DNA of 64,000 nt from Hypericibacter terrae (GTDB lineage: Bacteria; Pseudomonadota; Alphaproteobacteria; Dongiales; Dongiaceae), in NCBI RefSeq assembly GCF_008728855.1, contig NZ_CP042906.1, positions 2,480,001 to 2,544,000 of the forward strand, written 5' to 3'. Numbering within the stretch: the first letter of the stretch is position 1; every line of letters begins with the position of its first letter. The position numbers were made by a program, and so were the translations under genes. Under the pieces are notes generated by a model that saw nothing but the letters and a program-made list of their open reading frames with translations, was not told the DNA's origin and searched no databases. Positions 44,765 through 52,604 of this stretch are shown one piece after another.

Positions 44765-44775
44765 CGGACGGAAAA

Positions 44776-44814
44776 GGGCGGGAAGGCCGAAAGGTCTTCC
44801 CGCCCTTGCTTTTC
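44776..44814 (+). terminator. rho-independent terminator after adhesin gene 2
   Basis: GGGCGGGAAG and CTTCCCGCCC form a perfect ten-pair stem, extended by GCC/GGT to a GAAA tetraloop, followed by TTGCTTTTC. It should separate the adhesin transcript from the methyltransferase gene downstream. Confidence 0.8.
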
Positions 44815-44945
44815 GGGGACCCGGGAGGGGCGGCGAGGGCCAAATGGGCCTGCCGTCTTCCGGCGTCTTCTGGCAGCATCCTTACCCCCGGTTAGCAATC
44901 CTTCGTTAGGATCCTTGTCCCTCAGCGCCCCGGAAGGTGCCTCGC

Positions 44946-46529
44946 ATGCAGCCTGACGATTGGAGCCATGGCTACATCACCGACCAGCTCTATACCGACG
45001 GATTCTATCGGGAGCTGTCGCCGGCCTGGATGAACTATGTGGCCGCGCTCAATGGCTGCCATCCGCGGCCGATCGACGGGGCCTTCACCTATCTCGAGTT
45101 GGGCTGCGGGCTGGGGCAGAGCACCAATGTGCTGGCGGCCTGTTTTCCCAAGGCGCAGTTTTACGGCGTCGACTTCAATCCAGCCCATATCGACCATGCG
45201 CGGATCTTCGCCCGCGATGCCGGCATCGCCAACGCGACCTTCCTCGAGAAGGGCTTCGACGAGCTGGCGGAAGGCGATGTCCCGCCCTGCGACTTCATCG
45301 GCCTGCACGGCATCCTGTCCTGGGTCTCGCCCGAGGTGCAGCGCGCGATCCGCGGCGCGCTGAAGCGCTTCCTGAAGCCGGGCGGGCTCGCCTATCTCAG
45401 CTACAACGCCATGCCGGGCTGGGCCTCGTCGGCGCCCAACCAGAAGCTGTTCTACGAGTTTTCGCAGGAGCTGTCCGGCCCGGTGACGGACCGCATGACG
45501 CGGTCCCTGGCCCAGGCCAAATCCCTGGTCGAGCTGAAGTCGGCCTATCATCTCCAGAACGAAGCTGCCGTGCGGCATCTGGATACGCTGGGCGACAAGG
45601 CGCCCGCCTATCTGGTGCATGAATATCTCAACGGCGCCTGGCACTGCTTCTATTCCTCCGACATCGCCGACGCCATGGCGGAGGCCAAGCTCACTTATTG
45701 CGGTGCCGCCACGCTGATCGAGAATCACACGGACCTGGTGGTGGGGGACGCCGCGGCCAAGATGCTGCGCGAGCAGCCGACCGACCGGCTGCGCCAGCTG
45801 CTGCTGGATTTCCTGATGGCGCAGCGTTTCCGCCGCGACGTGTTCGTGCGCGGCCATGCCCGCCTCAACGGAACGGCAATCCTGCAGACCATGCGGGGGC
45901 TGCATCTGGCGCCGGCGCGCGCCCTCACGGATGCCGACGTCACCGCGAAGCTGCCGCGCGGCGAGATCAGCTTCGACAAAGGTACCTATCCGGTCGTGCG
46001 CCGCATCCTCATGGAAGGATCCCTGCCGGTCGGGGACCTGGTCGCCCGCATCCGCACGGAAGCGAAACTCGCCGGCGAGATCGACCGCACCCTCCATGTC
46101 ATGGCGGCCTGCGGCCATCTGATGCCGGCGGCGCAGCCCTTCCTGCCGGCGGCGATGCCGGCCCATCCCTCGCGCTACAACATCCCGTCGCCGGTCAATC
46201 GGGCCCTGCTCGCCAAGGCGGTGGAGACCAAGACGCGTCGATATCTTGCCAGCGCGGTACTGGGCAATGGCGTCGCGATAGAGCCCGCGGAGGCGATCGC
46301 GCTCGATGTCTTCGCCAATGCCGGGCAAGGCAAGGTCCTGCCGCGCGAGAAGCTCGAGGATGCGATCCGGGAGCAGTTCACCGCCCGCAATCTCCGGCCG
46401 AAGGCGGTTCAAGGCTCCGCCGAAACGCCGGAAGAGGGGATGCGACGCATCGCCAAGGAGCATGCGGCCCATCTGATCGACGATATCCTGCCGCAACTGG
46501 TGCGCACCGGAATCGCCACTTGCCATTGA
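44946..46529 (+). CDS. SAM-dependent methyltransferase with regulatory domain (PKMT-like)
   Basis: This 527-residue protein starts at 44946, where GGAAGG lies about eight bases upstream. An N-terminal class I methyltransferase domain shows motif I LELGCGLGQST (about residue 48), the acidic motif II YGVDFNPAHIDHAR and the motif IV region FIGLHGILSWVSPE. A middle methyltransferase-regulatory domain covers about 215-320 (LLLDFLMAQRFRRDVFVRGH). A C-terminal winged-helix-like part includes PVVRRILMEGSLPVGDLVARI. The same architecture occurs in rickettsial lysine methyltransferases that modify the outer-membrane protein OmpB. Its place directly after two giant surface adhesins makes a surface-protein substrate worth considering, but small-molecule or other targets are equally open. 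Confidence 0.75.
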   Translation: MQPDDWSHGYITDQLYTDGFYRELSPAWMNYVAALNGCHPRPIDGAFTYLELGCGLGQSTNVLAACFPKAQFYGVDFNPAHIDHARIFARDAGIANATFLEKGFDELAEGDVPPCDFIGLHGILSWVSPEVQRAIRGALKRFLKPGGLAYLSYNAMPGWASSAPNQKLFYEFSQELSGPVTDRMTRSLAQAKSLVELKSAYHLQNEAAVRHLDTLGDKAPAYLVHEYLNGAWHCFYSSDIADAMAEAKLTYCGAATLIENHTDLVVGDAAAKMLREQPTDRLRQLLLDFLMAQRFRRDVFVRGHARLNGTAILQTMRGLHLAPARALTDADVTAKLPRGEISFDKGTYPVVRRILMEGSLPVGDLVARIRTEAKLAGEIDRTLHVMAACGHLMPAAQPFLPAAMPAHPSRYNIPSPVNRALLAKAVETKTRRYLASAVLGNGVAIEPAEAIALDVFANAGQGKVLPREKLEDAIREQFTARNLRPKAVQGSAETPEEGMRRIAKEHAAHLIDDILPQLVRTGIATCH

Positions 46530-46542
46530 CGCCCGCCGCGGG

Positions 46543-47676
46543 CTAGGCCTGCGCCGTCCTCGCCAGCAGGCGTTCGATGCCGAGCCCGGTCAGGGGCGCG
46601 CTGGGGGCGGCTCCCGTCGCCAGCTCGGCGATGACCCAGCCCGCCGCGGGCCCGAGCTGGAACCCATGGCCGCAGAAGCCGAAGGCGTGGAACAGCCCGG
46701 CATGCCGGCTGCTGGGCCCGATTACCGGCGAGCCGTCGCCCAGATAGCCGTCGACGCCGGTCCAGCTGCGGATGATGGCGAGCGGCTTCAGGCCCGGGAC
46801 GATCGAGAGCGCGATGCGGGCGGCATCGATGTTGGCGGCGGCCGTCGGGCGGCTGGTCAGGAAGTCGGGGCCGGCGGGCCGGTCGACCGAGCCGAAGATG
46901 ACGTTGCCGCGTGGGATCTGGCGCAGATAGAGCGCGCCGCCCACGACCCCCAGCACCGGCACGATGCCATAGGGGGCCGGCTCGGTGACGAGCACCTGCG
47001 GGATCATCGGCGCCAGCTCGACCGGTTCGCCCAGCTGCGCCGCCAATTGTCCCGCCCAGGCCCCGGCGGCGTTCACCAGGATGCCGGCCCGGGCGGTGCG
47101 CCCATCGGCGAGAGTGACCCGGAAGCCGTCGCCCGTGGCCTCGACGGTGCGGATCTCGGCCTGCTCCTCGACCCGGGCGCCGGCCACGCGGGCCGCCAGT
47201 GCGAAGGCAGGCCCGACCAGGCGCGGATTGGCGTGGCCGTCGCTGGCGCAGAGCGACCCTCCGACCACCTGCGGGCCGACCCAGGGAAAGCGTGCCACCA
47301 GGGCATTGCGGCCCATGAGCTCGAGCGGAAGCCCCAGCGCACCCGCATCCGCGCGATAGCGCTCCAGCACCGCCATGTCGGCCTCGCTGCGGGCGAGCCG
47401 CAGATGGCCGCCGAACATGCGCTCGCCGTCGATGCCGACATGCTCGGGCAGGTCGGCCCAGATGCGCCGCGCCAGATGCGAGAGCGGAATCTCGCGCAGG
47501 TCGCGGCCTTGCTGGCGCACCCCGCCGAAATTGACGCCGCTCGCCCGCATGCCCACCCGGTCGCGCTCGAACAGAACGACCTGGAGCCCGCGCTTGCGCA
47601 GATAGAGCGCGGCCGAGCCGCCGACGATGCCGCCGCCGATGACGATCGCATCGGCCTGGAGGGGCGTGCCGGTCAC
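46543..47676 (-). CDS. FAD-dependent amine/amino-acid oxidoreductase, HcnC/OoxB-like subunit
   Basis: This 377-residue flavoprotein of the D-amino-acid oxidase fold starts with ADAIVIGGGIVGGSAALYL, a dinucleotide-binding GxGxxG motif, and ends with the family HAFGFCGHGFQLGPAAG segment. The GTG start at 47676 overlaps the stop of the upstream gene by four bases; the frame is open further upstream but overlaps that gene. Such proteins are the beta subunit of heterotrimeric dehydrogenases such as HcnABC, octopine/nopaline oxidase and D-hydroxyproline dehydrogenase. The true substrate is unknown. It converges with the methyltransferase gene. Confidence 0.82.
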   Translation of the reverse strand: MTGTPLQADAIVIGGGIVGGSAALYLRKRGLQVVLFERDRVGMRASGVNFGGVRQQGRDLREIPLSHLARRIWADLPEHVGIDGERMFGGHLRLARSEADMAVLERYRADAGALGLPLELMGRNALVARFPWVGPQVVGGSLCASDGHANPRLVGPAFALAARVAGARVEEQAEIRTVEATGDGFRVTLADGRTARAGILVNAAGAWAGQLAAQLGEPVELAPMIPQVLVTEPAPYGIVPVLGVVGGALYLRQIPRGNVIFGSVDRPAGPDFLTSRPTAAANIDAARIALSIVPGLKPLAIIRSWTGVDGYLGDGSPVIGPSSRHAGLFHAFGFCGHGFQLGPAAGWVIAELATGAAPSAPLTGLGIERLLARTAQA

Positions 47677-49061
47677 GGCGCCGGCTCCGCTTCGGCGAGC
47701 GGCTCGAGCGGGAGGGGCTTCACCGGCGGCTGGGCCCGGAAGCGCCCGACCGCCTCGACCGGCTTGCCGAGTGCGGCCGCCAGGATCTCCGCCGCCGCCG
47801 GTCCGCAGACGCGGCCCTGGCAACGGCCCATGCCGACGCGGCAATAGGCCTTGGCGCGATTGAGCTCGGTGGCGTCGATCCGGGCCGTGGCGCGCAGCTC
47901 GCCGGCTGTGACGTTCTCGCAGCGGCAGAGGACGGCATTGTTGGGCAAGGCGGCGGCGAGGGCGTGGGGGTAGGGAAAGGCGGTCTCGAGCGCCGCGCGG
48001 GCGGCCCGGAATCCGGCCAGACGCCGGCGCAGGAGCGCCTGCCGGTTGCGATCGATCGCGGTACCGCGGTCGGCCAGCAGCGCCAAGGCTGCGAGCTCGC
48101 CTGCAGTTTCCGCGGCATCGGCGCCCGCGATCCCGGCGCCGTCGCCGGCGAGATAGACATGCTTCGGACCGGCGGCGCGGCCGTCCGCATCGCGCTCCGG
48201 GAGCCATTGGCGATTGAGCGGATCGAAGCCGAGCCGGCAGCCCGCCAGCTCCGCCAGCTGGATCTCGGAACGCAGTCCCCAGCCCAGGGCCAGCGCGTCG
48301 CAGCCGATGGAATCGCTGCCCGCGGGCGTATCGAAGCCGATATTGGAAATGCGATCCTGGCCCATGATCTCGATCGGCCGCACGTCATGGACGATCCGGA
48401 TACGCCGCGCCTTGAGCCAGGCCAGGTACCAGAGGCCCTTGGCGAAGAGCCCGGGGGCGCGAAGGAGGCCAGGCGCGGCATGGCGCTTGGCAGCCCAGGG
48501 GGCGGTGTCGAGCACCGCCGCCACCTCGCCGCCGGCCTTGGCGTATTGATAGGCCACCAGATAGAGCAGGGGGCCGCTGCCGAGGAACACGACGCGCCGG
48601 CCGATCGCGCATCCCTGATATTTGAGCGCGACCTGGGCGCCGCCCAGACTGTAGACGCCGGGCTTGGTCCAGCCGGGAACGGGAATGATGCGGTCGGTGG
48701 CGCCAGTCGCCAGGATCAGCGATTCCCAATCCAGGCTGAAGCGATGCCGATCGGCATAGCGATAGCCTTGAAGACGGCCGGGCTCGATTTCCCAGACCAG
48801 CGTCTCGGGCCGGTGATCGAAGGCGTCCGAGTTACGATCGAAATCGCGATGGAGGCGCCGCGCCTTCGCTGCCTCGAAGCCGTAAAGCGCCTGGGCGCTG
48901 CGGCAAAACTCGCCTTCCAGCGGCGGGCGGCGATAGATCTGGCCGCCATTGCGCGGGGCCTCATCCAGGATCGTCGGCTTGAGCCCGTAGCGCGCCAATG
49001 TCAGGGCGGCACGCGTACCGGCGGGGCCGGCGCCGACGATGACCATGCGACCCGCGGTCAT
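47673..49061 (-). CDS. FAD/NAD(P)-binding oxidoreductase with BFD-like [2Fe-2S] domain, HcnB/OoxA-like
   Basis: This 462-residue protein has an N-terminal FAD site MVIVGAGPAGTRAALTL and a second nucleotide-binding motif (RRVVFLGSGPLLYLVA, about residue 165). It ends with a BFD-like domain whose cysteines (LCRCENVT ... YCRVGMGRCQGRVC, about residues 375-420) can hold an iron-sulfur cluster. This matches the alpha subunit of HcnABC-type and opine-oxidase complexes, which pass electrons from the substrate flavin to the respiratory chain. It is translationally coupled to the downstream FAD subunit. Confidence 0.83.
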   Translation of the reverse strand: MTAGRMVIVGAGPAGTRAALTLARYGLKPTILDEAPRNGGQIYRRPPLEGEFCRSAQALYGFEAAKARRLHRDFDRNSDAFDHRPETLVWEIEPGRLQGYRYADRHRFSLDWESLILATGATDRIIPVPGWTKPGVYSLGGAQVALKYQGCAIGRRVVFLGSGPLLYLVAYQYAKAGGEVAAVLDTAPWAAKRHAAPGLLRAPGLFAKGLWYLAWLKARRIRIVHDVRPIEIMGQDRISNIGFDTPAGSDSIGCDALALGWGLRSEIQLAELAGCRLGFDPLNRQWLPERDADGRAAGPKHVYLAGDGAGIAGADAAETAGELAALALLADRGTAIDRNRQALLRRRLAGFRAARAALETAFPYPHALAAALPNNAVLCRCENVTAGELRATARIDATELNRAKAYCRVGMGRCQGRVCGPAAAEILAAALGKPVEAVGRFRAQPPVKPLPLEPLAEAEPAP

Positions 49062-49263
49062 GATTTTTCCATGCGATCGCGACGAGACCGCAAGCCCCCT
49101 CCCCCTACCCCCTCCCGCAGGGGGAGGGGGCGGGGAATTTTTTTTCTCCGCCTCCTTAGCTTCACCCGAGAAGCACGCGAGATTGATATTTGTAGATCGC
49201 GCCCCCTCCCCCTGCGGGAGGGGGTAGGGGGAGGGGTGCCGATGCGAGCTTGCCGCAAGGGAA
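49062..49263. repeat. intergenic inverted C/G-rich repeat pair
   Basis: The 202 bases between the small ferredoxin gene and the large flavoprotein gene of one operon hold two copies of a CCCCCTCCCCCTACCCCCTC-type segment in opposite orientation (about 49095-49125 and 49207-49236). The arms are complementary over roughly 30 bases. A run of eight or more T lies between them at about 49138-49145. A related segment occurs at 53750-53776. It could form a large cruciform or an RNA hairpin inside the operon. Confidence 0.7.
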
Positions 49264-49602
49264 TCATTTGTTGGCTATAGGAGAAGGGGCCGTGGTCTCG
49301 CTCGCGGGCACCAGCGGCGCAGGCGTCGTGCGGACCACCAGGCCTGCGCTGATCAAGGTCGAGCAGGCGCGGACGCGCCGGCCGTCGCCCAGGGTGACCC
49401 AGCAATCCTGGCAGGCGCCCATCAGGCAGAAGCCGGCCCGCGGGCCGTCGCCGAACTCCGACTGACGGAGATGGCCGCGCCGGGTCAGGATCGCCGTCAT
49501 CACCGTGTCGCCGGCCAGCGCCGTCGCCGGCTCACCATCGAGCTCATAGACCAGTTGCGCCCGGCCGGTCTCGGCGAGGCGGAGGAACTGGCTTTCGCTC
49601 AT
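49264..49602 (-). CDS. small [2Fe-2S] ferredoxin-like subunit, HcnA/SoxA-like
   Basis: This 112-residue protein has the plant-type cluster motif CLMGACQDCWV followed by RVRACST, giving C-x4-C-x2-C-xn-C (about residues 58-80). It is the gamma subunit type of HcnABC-like dehydrogenases. It overlaps the upstream acetyltransferase gene by four bases and precedes the two flavoprotein subunit genes, so the three make one enzyme complex. The last 30 residues are Pro/Thr-rich. Confidence 0.82.
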   Translation of the reverse strand: MSESQFLRLAETGRAQLVYELDGEPATALAGDTVMTAILTRRGHLRQSEFGDGPRAGFCLMGACQDCWVTLGDGRRVRACSTLISAGLVVRTTPAPLVPASETTAPSPIANK

Positions 49603-50582
49603 GGCAAGCGCGGCTCCAGATGGGAGGGCACATGGCCGCTCAGGCGCGGGTCGTCGATGAATTCGGTGCGCTGCCCGATCGGATGGAAGCCGGCCTTCTG
49701 GTAGAGCGGCAGGGCGCTCGGATGATCGAGCGTGCAGGTCTCGATCAGGACCCGGGTCGGGTTGCTCTGCCAGGCCGTGTCGATGGCGAAGATCAGCAGA
49801 TAGGGGCCCAGTCCCTTGCCGATATGCTCCGCCATCAGGCCCAGATGGTTGATGGTGACCTCGCCCTCATGCCGGCGGTCGATCTCGACATAGCCGGCGG
49901 GACAGCCGTCGATATAGAGCACATAGATCTCGATGCGCGGATCATGGATGATTCCCGCGATCTCCGCATCGCTGAGGTAGCGGCGGTAATACCAGAACCA
50001 GGGATCGCCGACGCCGGCATAGAGATAGCGGAAGAAGCGCACCGGCATCTTCTCGGCGCGCAGGATCGCGATCTTGCCTTCGGGCGTCGGCATCGGCTGG
50101 CGTGCGGGGCGCTGGGTCATCTCGAGCAGGTTGACGACGACCTCGATCTTCTCCGCTTTTTCGCGATCCTCGGGGCCGAGCCAGCGCGCCATCACCGTGC
50201 GCGGGCTCACCTCATAGCCGAGCCTCTCATAGAATGCCTGCACGTCGGGGTTGGTCTCGCGGATCATGAGCTGGATCTTGCGCAATCCCCGCATCGCGGC
50301 CCAGCCCTCGGCGTGATTCACCAGGGCGCGTCCGATCTTCCGATGGCGCCGGTCCGGGCGCACCGCCAGACGATAGATCCAGGCGCGATGCCCGTCATGG
50401 CCGATCATGATCGAGCCCAGCAGCAGCTCGCCCTCGAAGGCCAGGAACAACTCGCCATGCTTGCTGGCGCGCAGGATCGGGATGTCGAGGGCCGGATCGT
50501 TGGGCGCGTGGTCGAGCCCGCAATCCTTCCAGAGGGCGACGACGGCGCCGAAGTCCTCGTCGCGATAGACGCGGATATGCAT
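49599..50582 (-). CDS. tandem-domain GNAT acetyltransferase
   Basis: This 327-residue protein contains two GNAT acyltransferase domains. The first (about 1-140) resembles YpeA, with IYRLAVRPDRRHRKIGRAL as the acetyl-CoA loop and FYERLGYEVSPRTVMAR near its end. The second (about 170-320) shows WFWYYRRYLSDAEI, INHLGLMAEHIGKGLGPYLL and PLYQKAGFHPIGQR. Each half looks like a complete enzyme, so this is a fusion. It is coupled to the ferredoxin subunit gene by an ATGA overlap. The substrate is unknown. Confidence 0.82.
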   Translation of the reverse strand: MHIRVYRDEDFGAVVALWKDCGLDHAPNDPALDIPILRASKHGELFLAFEGELLLGSIMIGHDGHRAWIYRLAVRPDRRHRKIGRALVNHAEGWAAMRGLRKIQLMIRETNPDVQAFYERLGYEVSPRTVMARWLGPEDREKAEKIEVVVNLLEMTQRPARQPMPTPEGKIAILRAEKMPVRFFRYLYAGVGDPWFWYYRRYLSDAEIAGIIHDPRIEIYVLYIDGCPAGYVEIDRRHEGEVTINHLGLMAEHIGKGLGPYLLIFAIDTAWQSNPTRVLIETCTLDHPSALPLYQKAGFHPIGQRTEFIDDPRLSGHVPSHLEPRLP

Positions 50583-50607
50583 GGTGTTGACGCGCCTCTC
50601 CTTATTT

Positions 50608-50715
50608 TGTCATCGCCGGACTTGATCCGGCGATCCAGTCTTTGCCCCGAGCGAGGCGTCGGCGTTCAGCGCGTCCCTGCTCCCCTGGATCGCCGGATCA
50701 AGTCCGGCGATGACA
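50608..50715. repeat. palindromic intergenic element A
   Basis: The left arm (from TGTCATCGCCGGACTTGAT) and right arm (ending in ATCAAGTCCGGCGATGACA) are inverted copies of about 31 bases, each itself partly palindromic (GCCGGA ... TCCGGC). About 46 bases lie between them. The element sits between the GNAT and sulfurtransferase genes. Confidence 0.85.
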
Positions 50716-50748
50716 GAAGGGAAGCGGGAGAGGGGATCGCTCTTTCCT

Positions 50749-51609
50749 TTAAGGCTCCACCGGCGTATCGCCCGGCAGGCCCCACTCGCTCCAGGAGCCG
50801 TCATAGACCGCGACATTCTCGTCGCCGACCAGATGCAGCGCGAAGGCCAGCACGCAGGCCGTGATGCCGGAGCCGCAGCTGCAGATGACGGGCTTGCCGA
50901 GATCGACGCCCGCCTGCTGGAAGCGTGTGCGGATGCGATCGGCCGGCAGGAACGTCTTGTTCGCGGGATCGAGCAGGTCGGTATAGGGAACGTTGAAGCT
51001 GCCGGGGATGTGGCCGGAGCGCCGGCCGGGCCAGGGTTCGGGCTCCGCGCCCTGGAAGCGCGTGGCGCTGCGCGCATCGACCAGCTGCTCGCGCTTGCTG
51101 GCGATATTGGCGCGAACCTGCTCCTTGTCGCGGACCAGAAAATTGTTGAAGCGCGCGGTCAGATGCCGTTCGCGCGGGTGGGGCAGGGCGTCGTCGACGG
51201 GTCGGCCCTCGGCGATCCATTTCGGCAGGCCGCCGTCCAGGATCGCGACATCGCGATGACCGAAGGCGCGGAAGGTCCACCAGACGCGGGCGGCGCTCAT
51301 CATACCATGGGCGTCATAGATCACGATCTTGTTGCCGTCGCCCAATCCCAGCTTGCGCATGCGCGAGGAGAACTTCTCGGGCGAGGGCAGCATATGAGGC
51401 AGCGGGACCGAGGTGTCGGCGATCTCGTCGATATCGAAGAAGACGGCGCCGGGGATATGGCGCGCCTCATACTCGGCACGCGCGTTCTTGCCCTGCACGG
51501 GAAGGTAATAGGTCGCGTCGACCACGCGGATGTCGGGCGAGGCGAGACGCTCGGCGAGCCAGGCGGTGCTGACGAGACTGTCCGGATTGGCGTAAGCGGT
51601 AACGGTCAT
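50749..51609 (-). CDS. sseA: 3-mercaptopyruvate sulfurtransferase
   Basis: This 286-residue protein has two rhodanese domains. The first carries IRVVDATYYLPVQGKNAR and an inactive loop, the second the catalytic Cys in ICSCGSGITACV (about residue 242). The CGSG(I/V)TA loop is specific to mercaptopyruvate sulfurtransferase as opposed to thiosulfate rhodanese. It moves sulfur from 3-mercaptopyruvate to thiol acceptors or cyanide in the cytoplasm. Confidence 0.92.
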   Translation of the reverse strand: MTVTAYANPDSLVSTAWLAERLASPDIRVVDATYYLPVQGKNARAEYEARHIPGAVFFDIDEIADTSVPLPHMLPSPEKFSSRMRKLGLGDGNKIVIYDAHGMMSAARVWWTFRAFGHRDVAILDGGLPKWIAEGRPVDDALPHPRERHLTARFNNFLVRDKEQVRANIASKREQLVDARSATRFQGAEPEPWPGRRSGHIPGSFNVPYTDLLDPANKTFLPADRIRTRFQQAGVDLGKPVICSCGSGITACVLAFALHLVGDENVAVYDGSWSEWGLPGDTPVEP

Positions 51610-51646
51610 GGGCGATATCTCATTGTCCTCTCTCCCGCTGCCCTTC

Positions 51647-51754
51647 TGTCATCGCCGGACTTGATCCGGCGATCCAGGGGGCCGGGGACGCGCTGAACAC
51701 CAATGCCTCGCTCGACGCAAAGACTGGATCGCCGGATCAAGTCCGGCGATGACA
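51647..51754. repeat. palindromic intergenic element B (inverse orientation of A)
   Basis: It has the same 31-base arms as element A. Its inner segment is similar to that of A only when read on the other strand (TTTGCG(T)CGAGCGAGGC), so the element is inserted in the opposite orientation. It lies between sseA and the AlaX-type gene. Confidence 0.85.
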
Positions 51755-51769
51755 AAACAAGGGGGGCGC

Positions 51770-52486
51770 TCATGCGGTCCTGTCCGCGAAGGCCAGGTTG
51801 ATGCGGCGGTTCTGCTTGCCCTTGTTCTCGATCTTGCCGACCAGGATGGGTCCGATCTCGCCGGTGCGCGCGATATGCGTTCCGCCGCAGGGCTGGAGGT
51901 CCACGCCTTCGATCTCGAGCAGACGCACCTTGCCATGGCCGCTGGGCGGCTTGACCGACATGGTGCGGACCAGCTCCGGCTTGGCGGCGAGCTCCTCGTC
52001 GGTGATCCAGCGCGGCCGGACCGGATGGTCCTCGGCGATCAGCTTGTTGAGCGCCGTCTCGATCGCGGCGCGGTCCGGCGCTTCGGGCAGATTGAAATCG
52101 AGCCGTCCCTTGCCGTCGCCGATCGAGCCCCCGGTCACGTCGCCGATCACGACGGCGCAGAGCAAATGCAGGCAGGTATGCATGCGCATGAGACGGTGGC
52201 GGCGGTCCCAATCGATGACGGCCTCGACCTCGCTGCCGACCTCGGGCAGCGCGCTGCCCGGCGCCAGCTTGTGCAGGACCTCGTCGGACGCGGCACCCTT
52301 GACGGCATCGACGACCGCGATCTCGCTGCCGCCGGCAAGCCGCAGGCGGCCGGTGTCGCCCGGCTGGCCGCCGCCCATCGGGTAGAACACGGTGCGGTCC
52401 AGCAGCACGCCATTGGCATCGGCGGCCAGAACCTTCGCCTTGCAGCTCCGGATATAGGCATCGTCGCGGAAGACGAGCTGGGTCAT
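51770..52486 (-). CDS. alanyl-tRNA editing protein, AlaX type
   Basis: This 238-residue protein matches the stand-alone editing domain of alanyl-tRNA synthetase, which removes mis-attached Ser or Gly from tRNA-Ala. The zinc ligands are seen in MRMHTCLHLL (HxxxH) and in QPCGGTHIARTGEIG (CxxxH). An N-terminal beta-barrel segment (LDRTVFYPMGGGQPGDTG) is also typical. It is the longer AlaX form. It lies between two palindromic repeat elements and has no obvious operon partner. Confidence 0.88.
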   Translation of the reverse strand: MTQLVFRDDAYIRSCKAKVLAADANGVLLDRTVFYPMGGGQPGDTGRLRLAGGSEIAVVDAVKGAASDEVLHKLAPGSALPEVGSEVEAVIDWDRRHRLMRMHTCLHLLCAVVIGDVTGGSIGDGKGRLDFNLPEAPDRAAIETALNKLIAEDHPVRPRWITDEELAAKPELVRTMSVKPPSGHGKVRLLEIEGVDLQPCGGTHIARTGEIGPILVGKIENKGKQNRRINLAFADRTA

Positions 52487-52502
52487 GGTTGACGCTGTCC
52501 TC

Positions 52503-52575
52503 TGTCATGCCCGGGCTTGACCCGGGCATCCAGTCTTGGCGGCCCTGGATCGCCGGATCAAGTCCGTCGATGACA
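52503..52575. repeat. palindromic intergenic element C, hybrid and shortened
   Basis: The left arm (TGTCATGCCCGGGCTTGACC) is a GC variant that is self-complementary through CCCGGGC, whereas the right arm is the same GCCGGATCAAGTCCG type as in elements A and B. The inner segment is reduced to about 11 bases. The two arms do not pair with each other along their full length. Confidence 0.8.
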
Positions 52576-52604
52576 GGGAGTGGGCGTTCCGTCCCTCGAT
52601 CGCC

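Noticed and set aside
47677-48207. N-terminal extension of the HcnC-like FAD gene
   Set aside because: The extra 177 codons lie inside the upstream flavoprotein gene and are Arg-rich without similarity; the GTG at 47676 directly precedes the FAD-binding motif.
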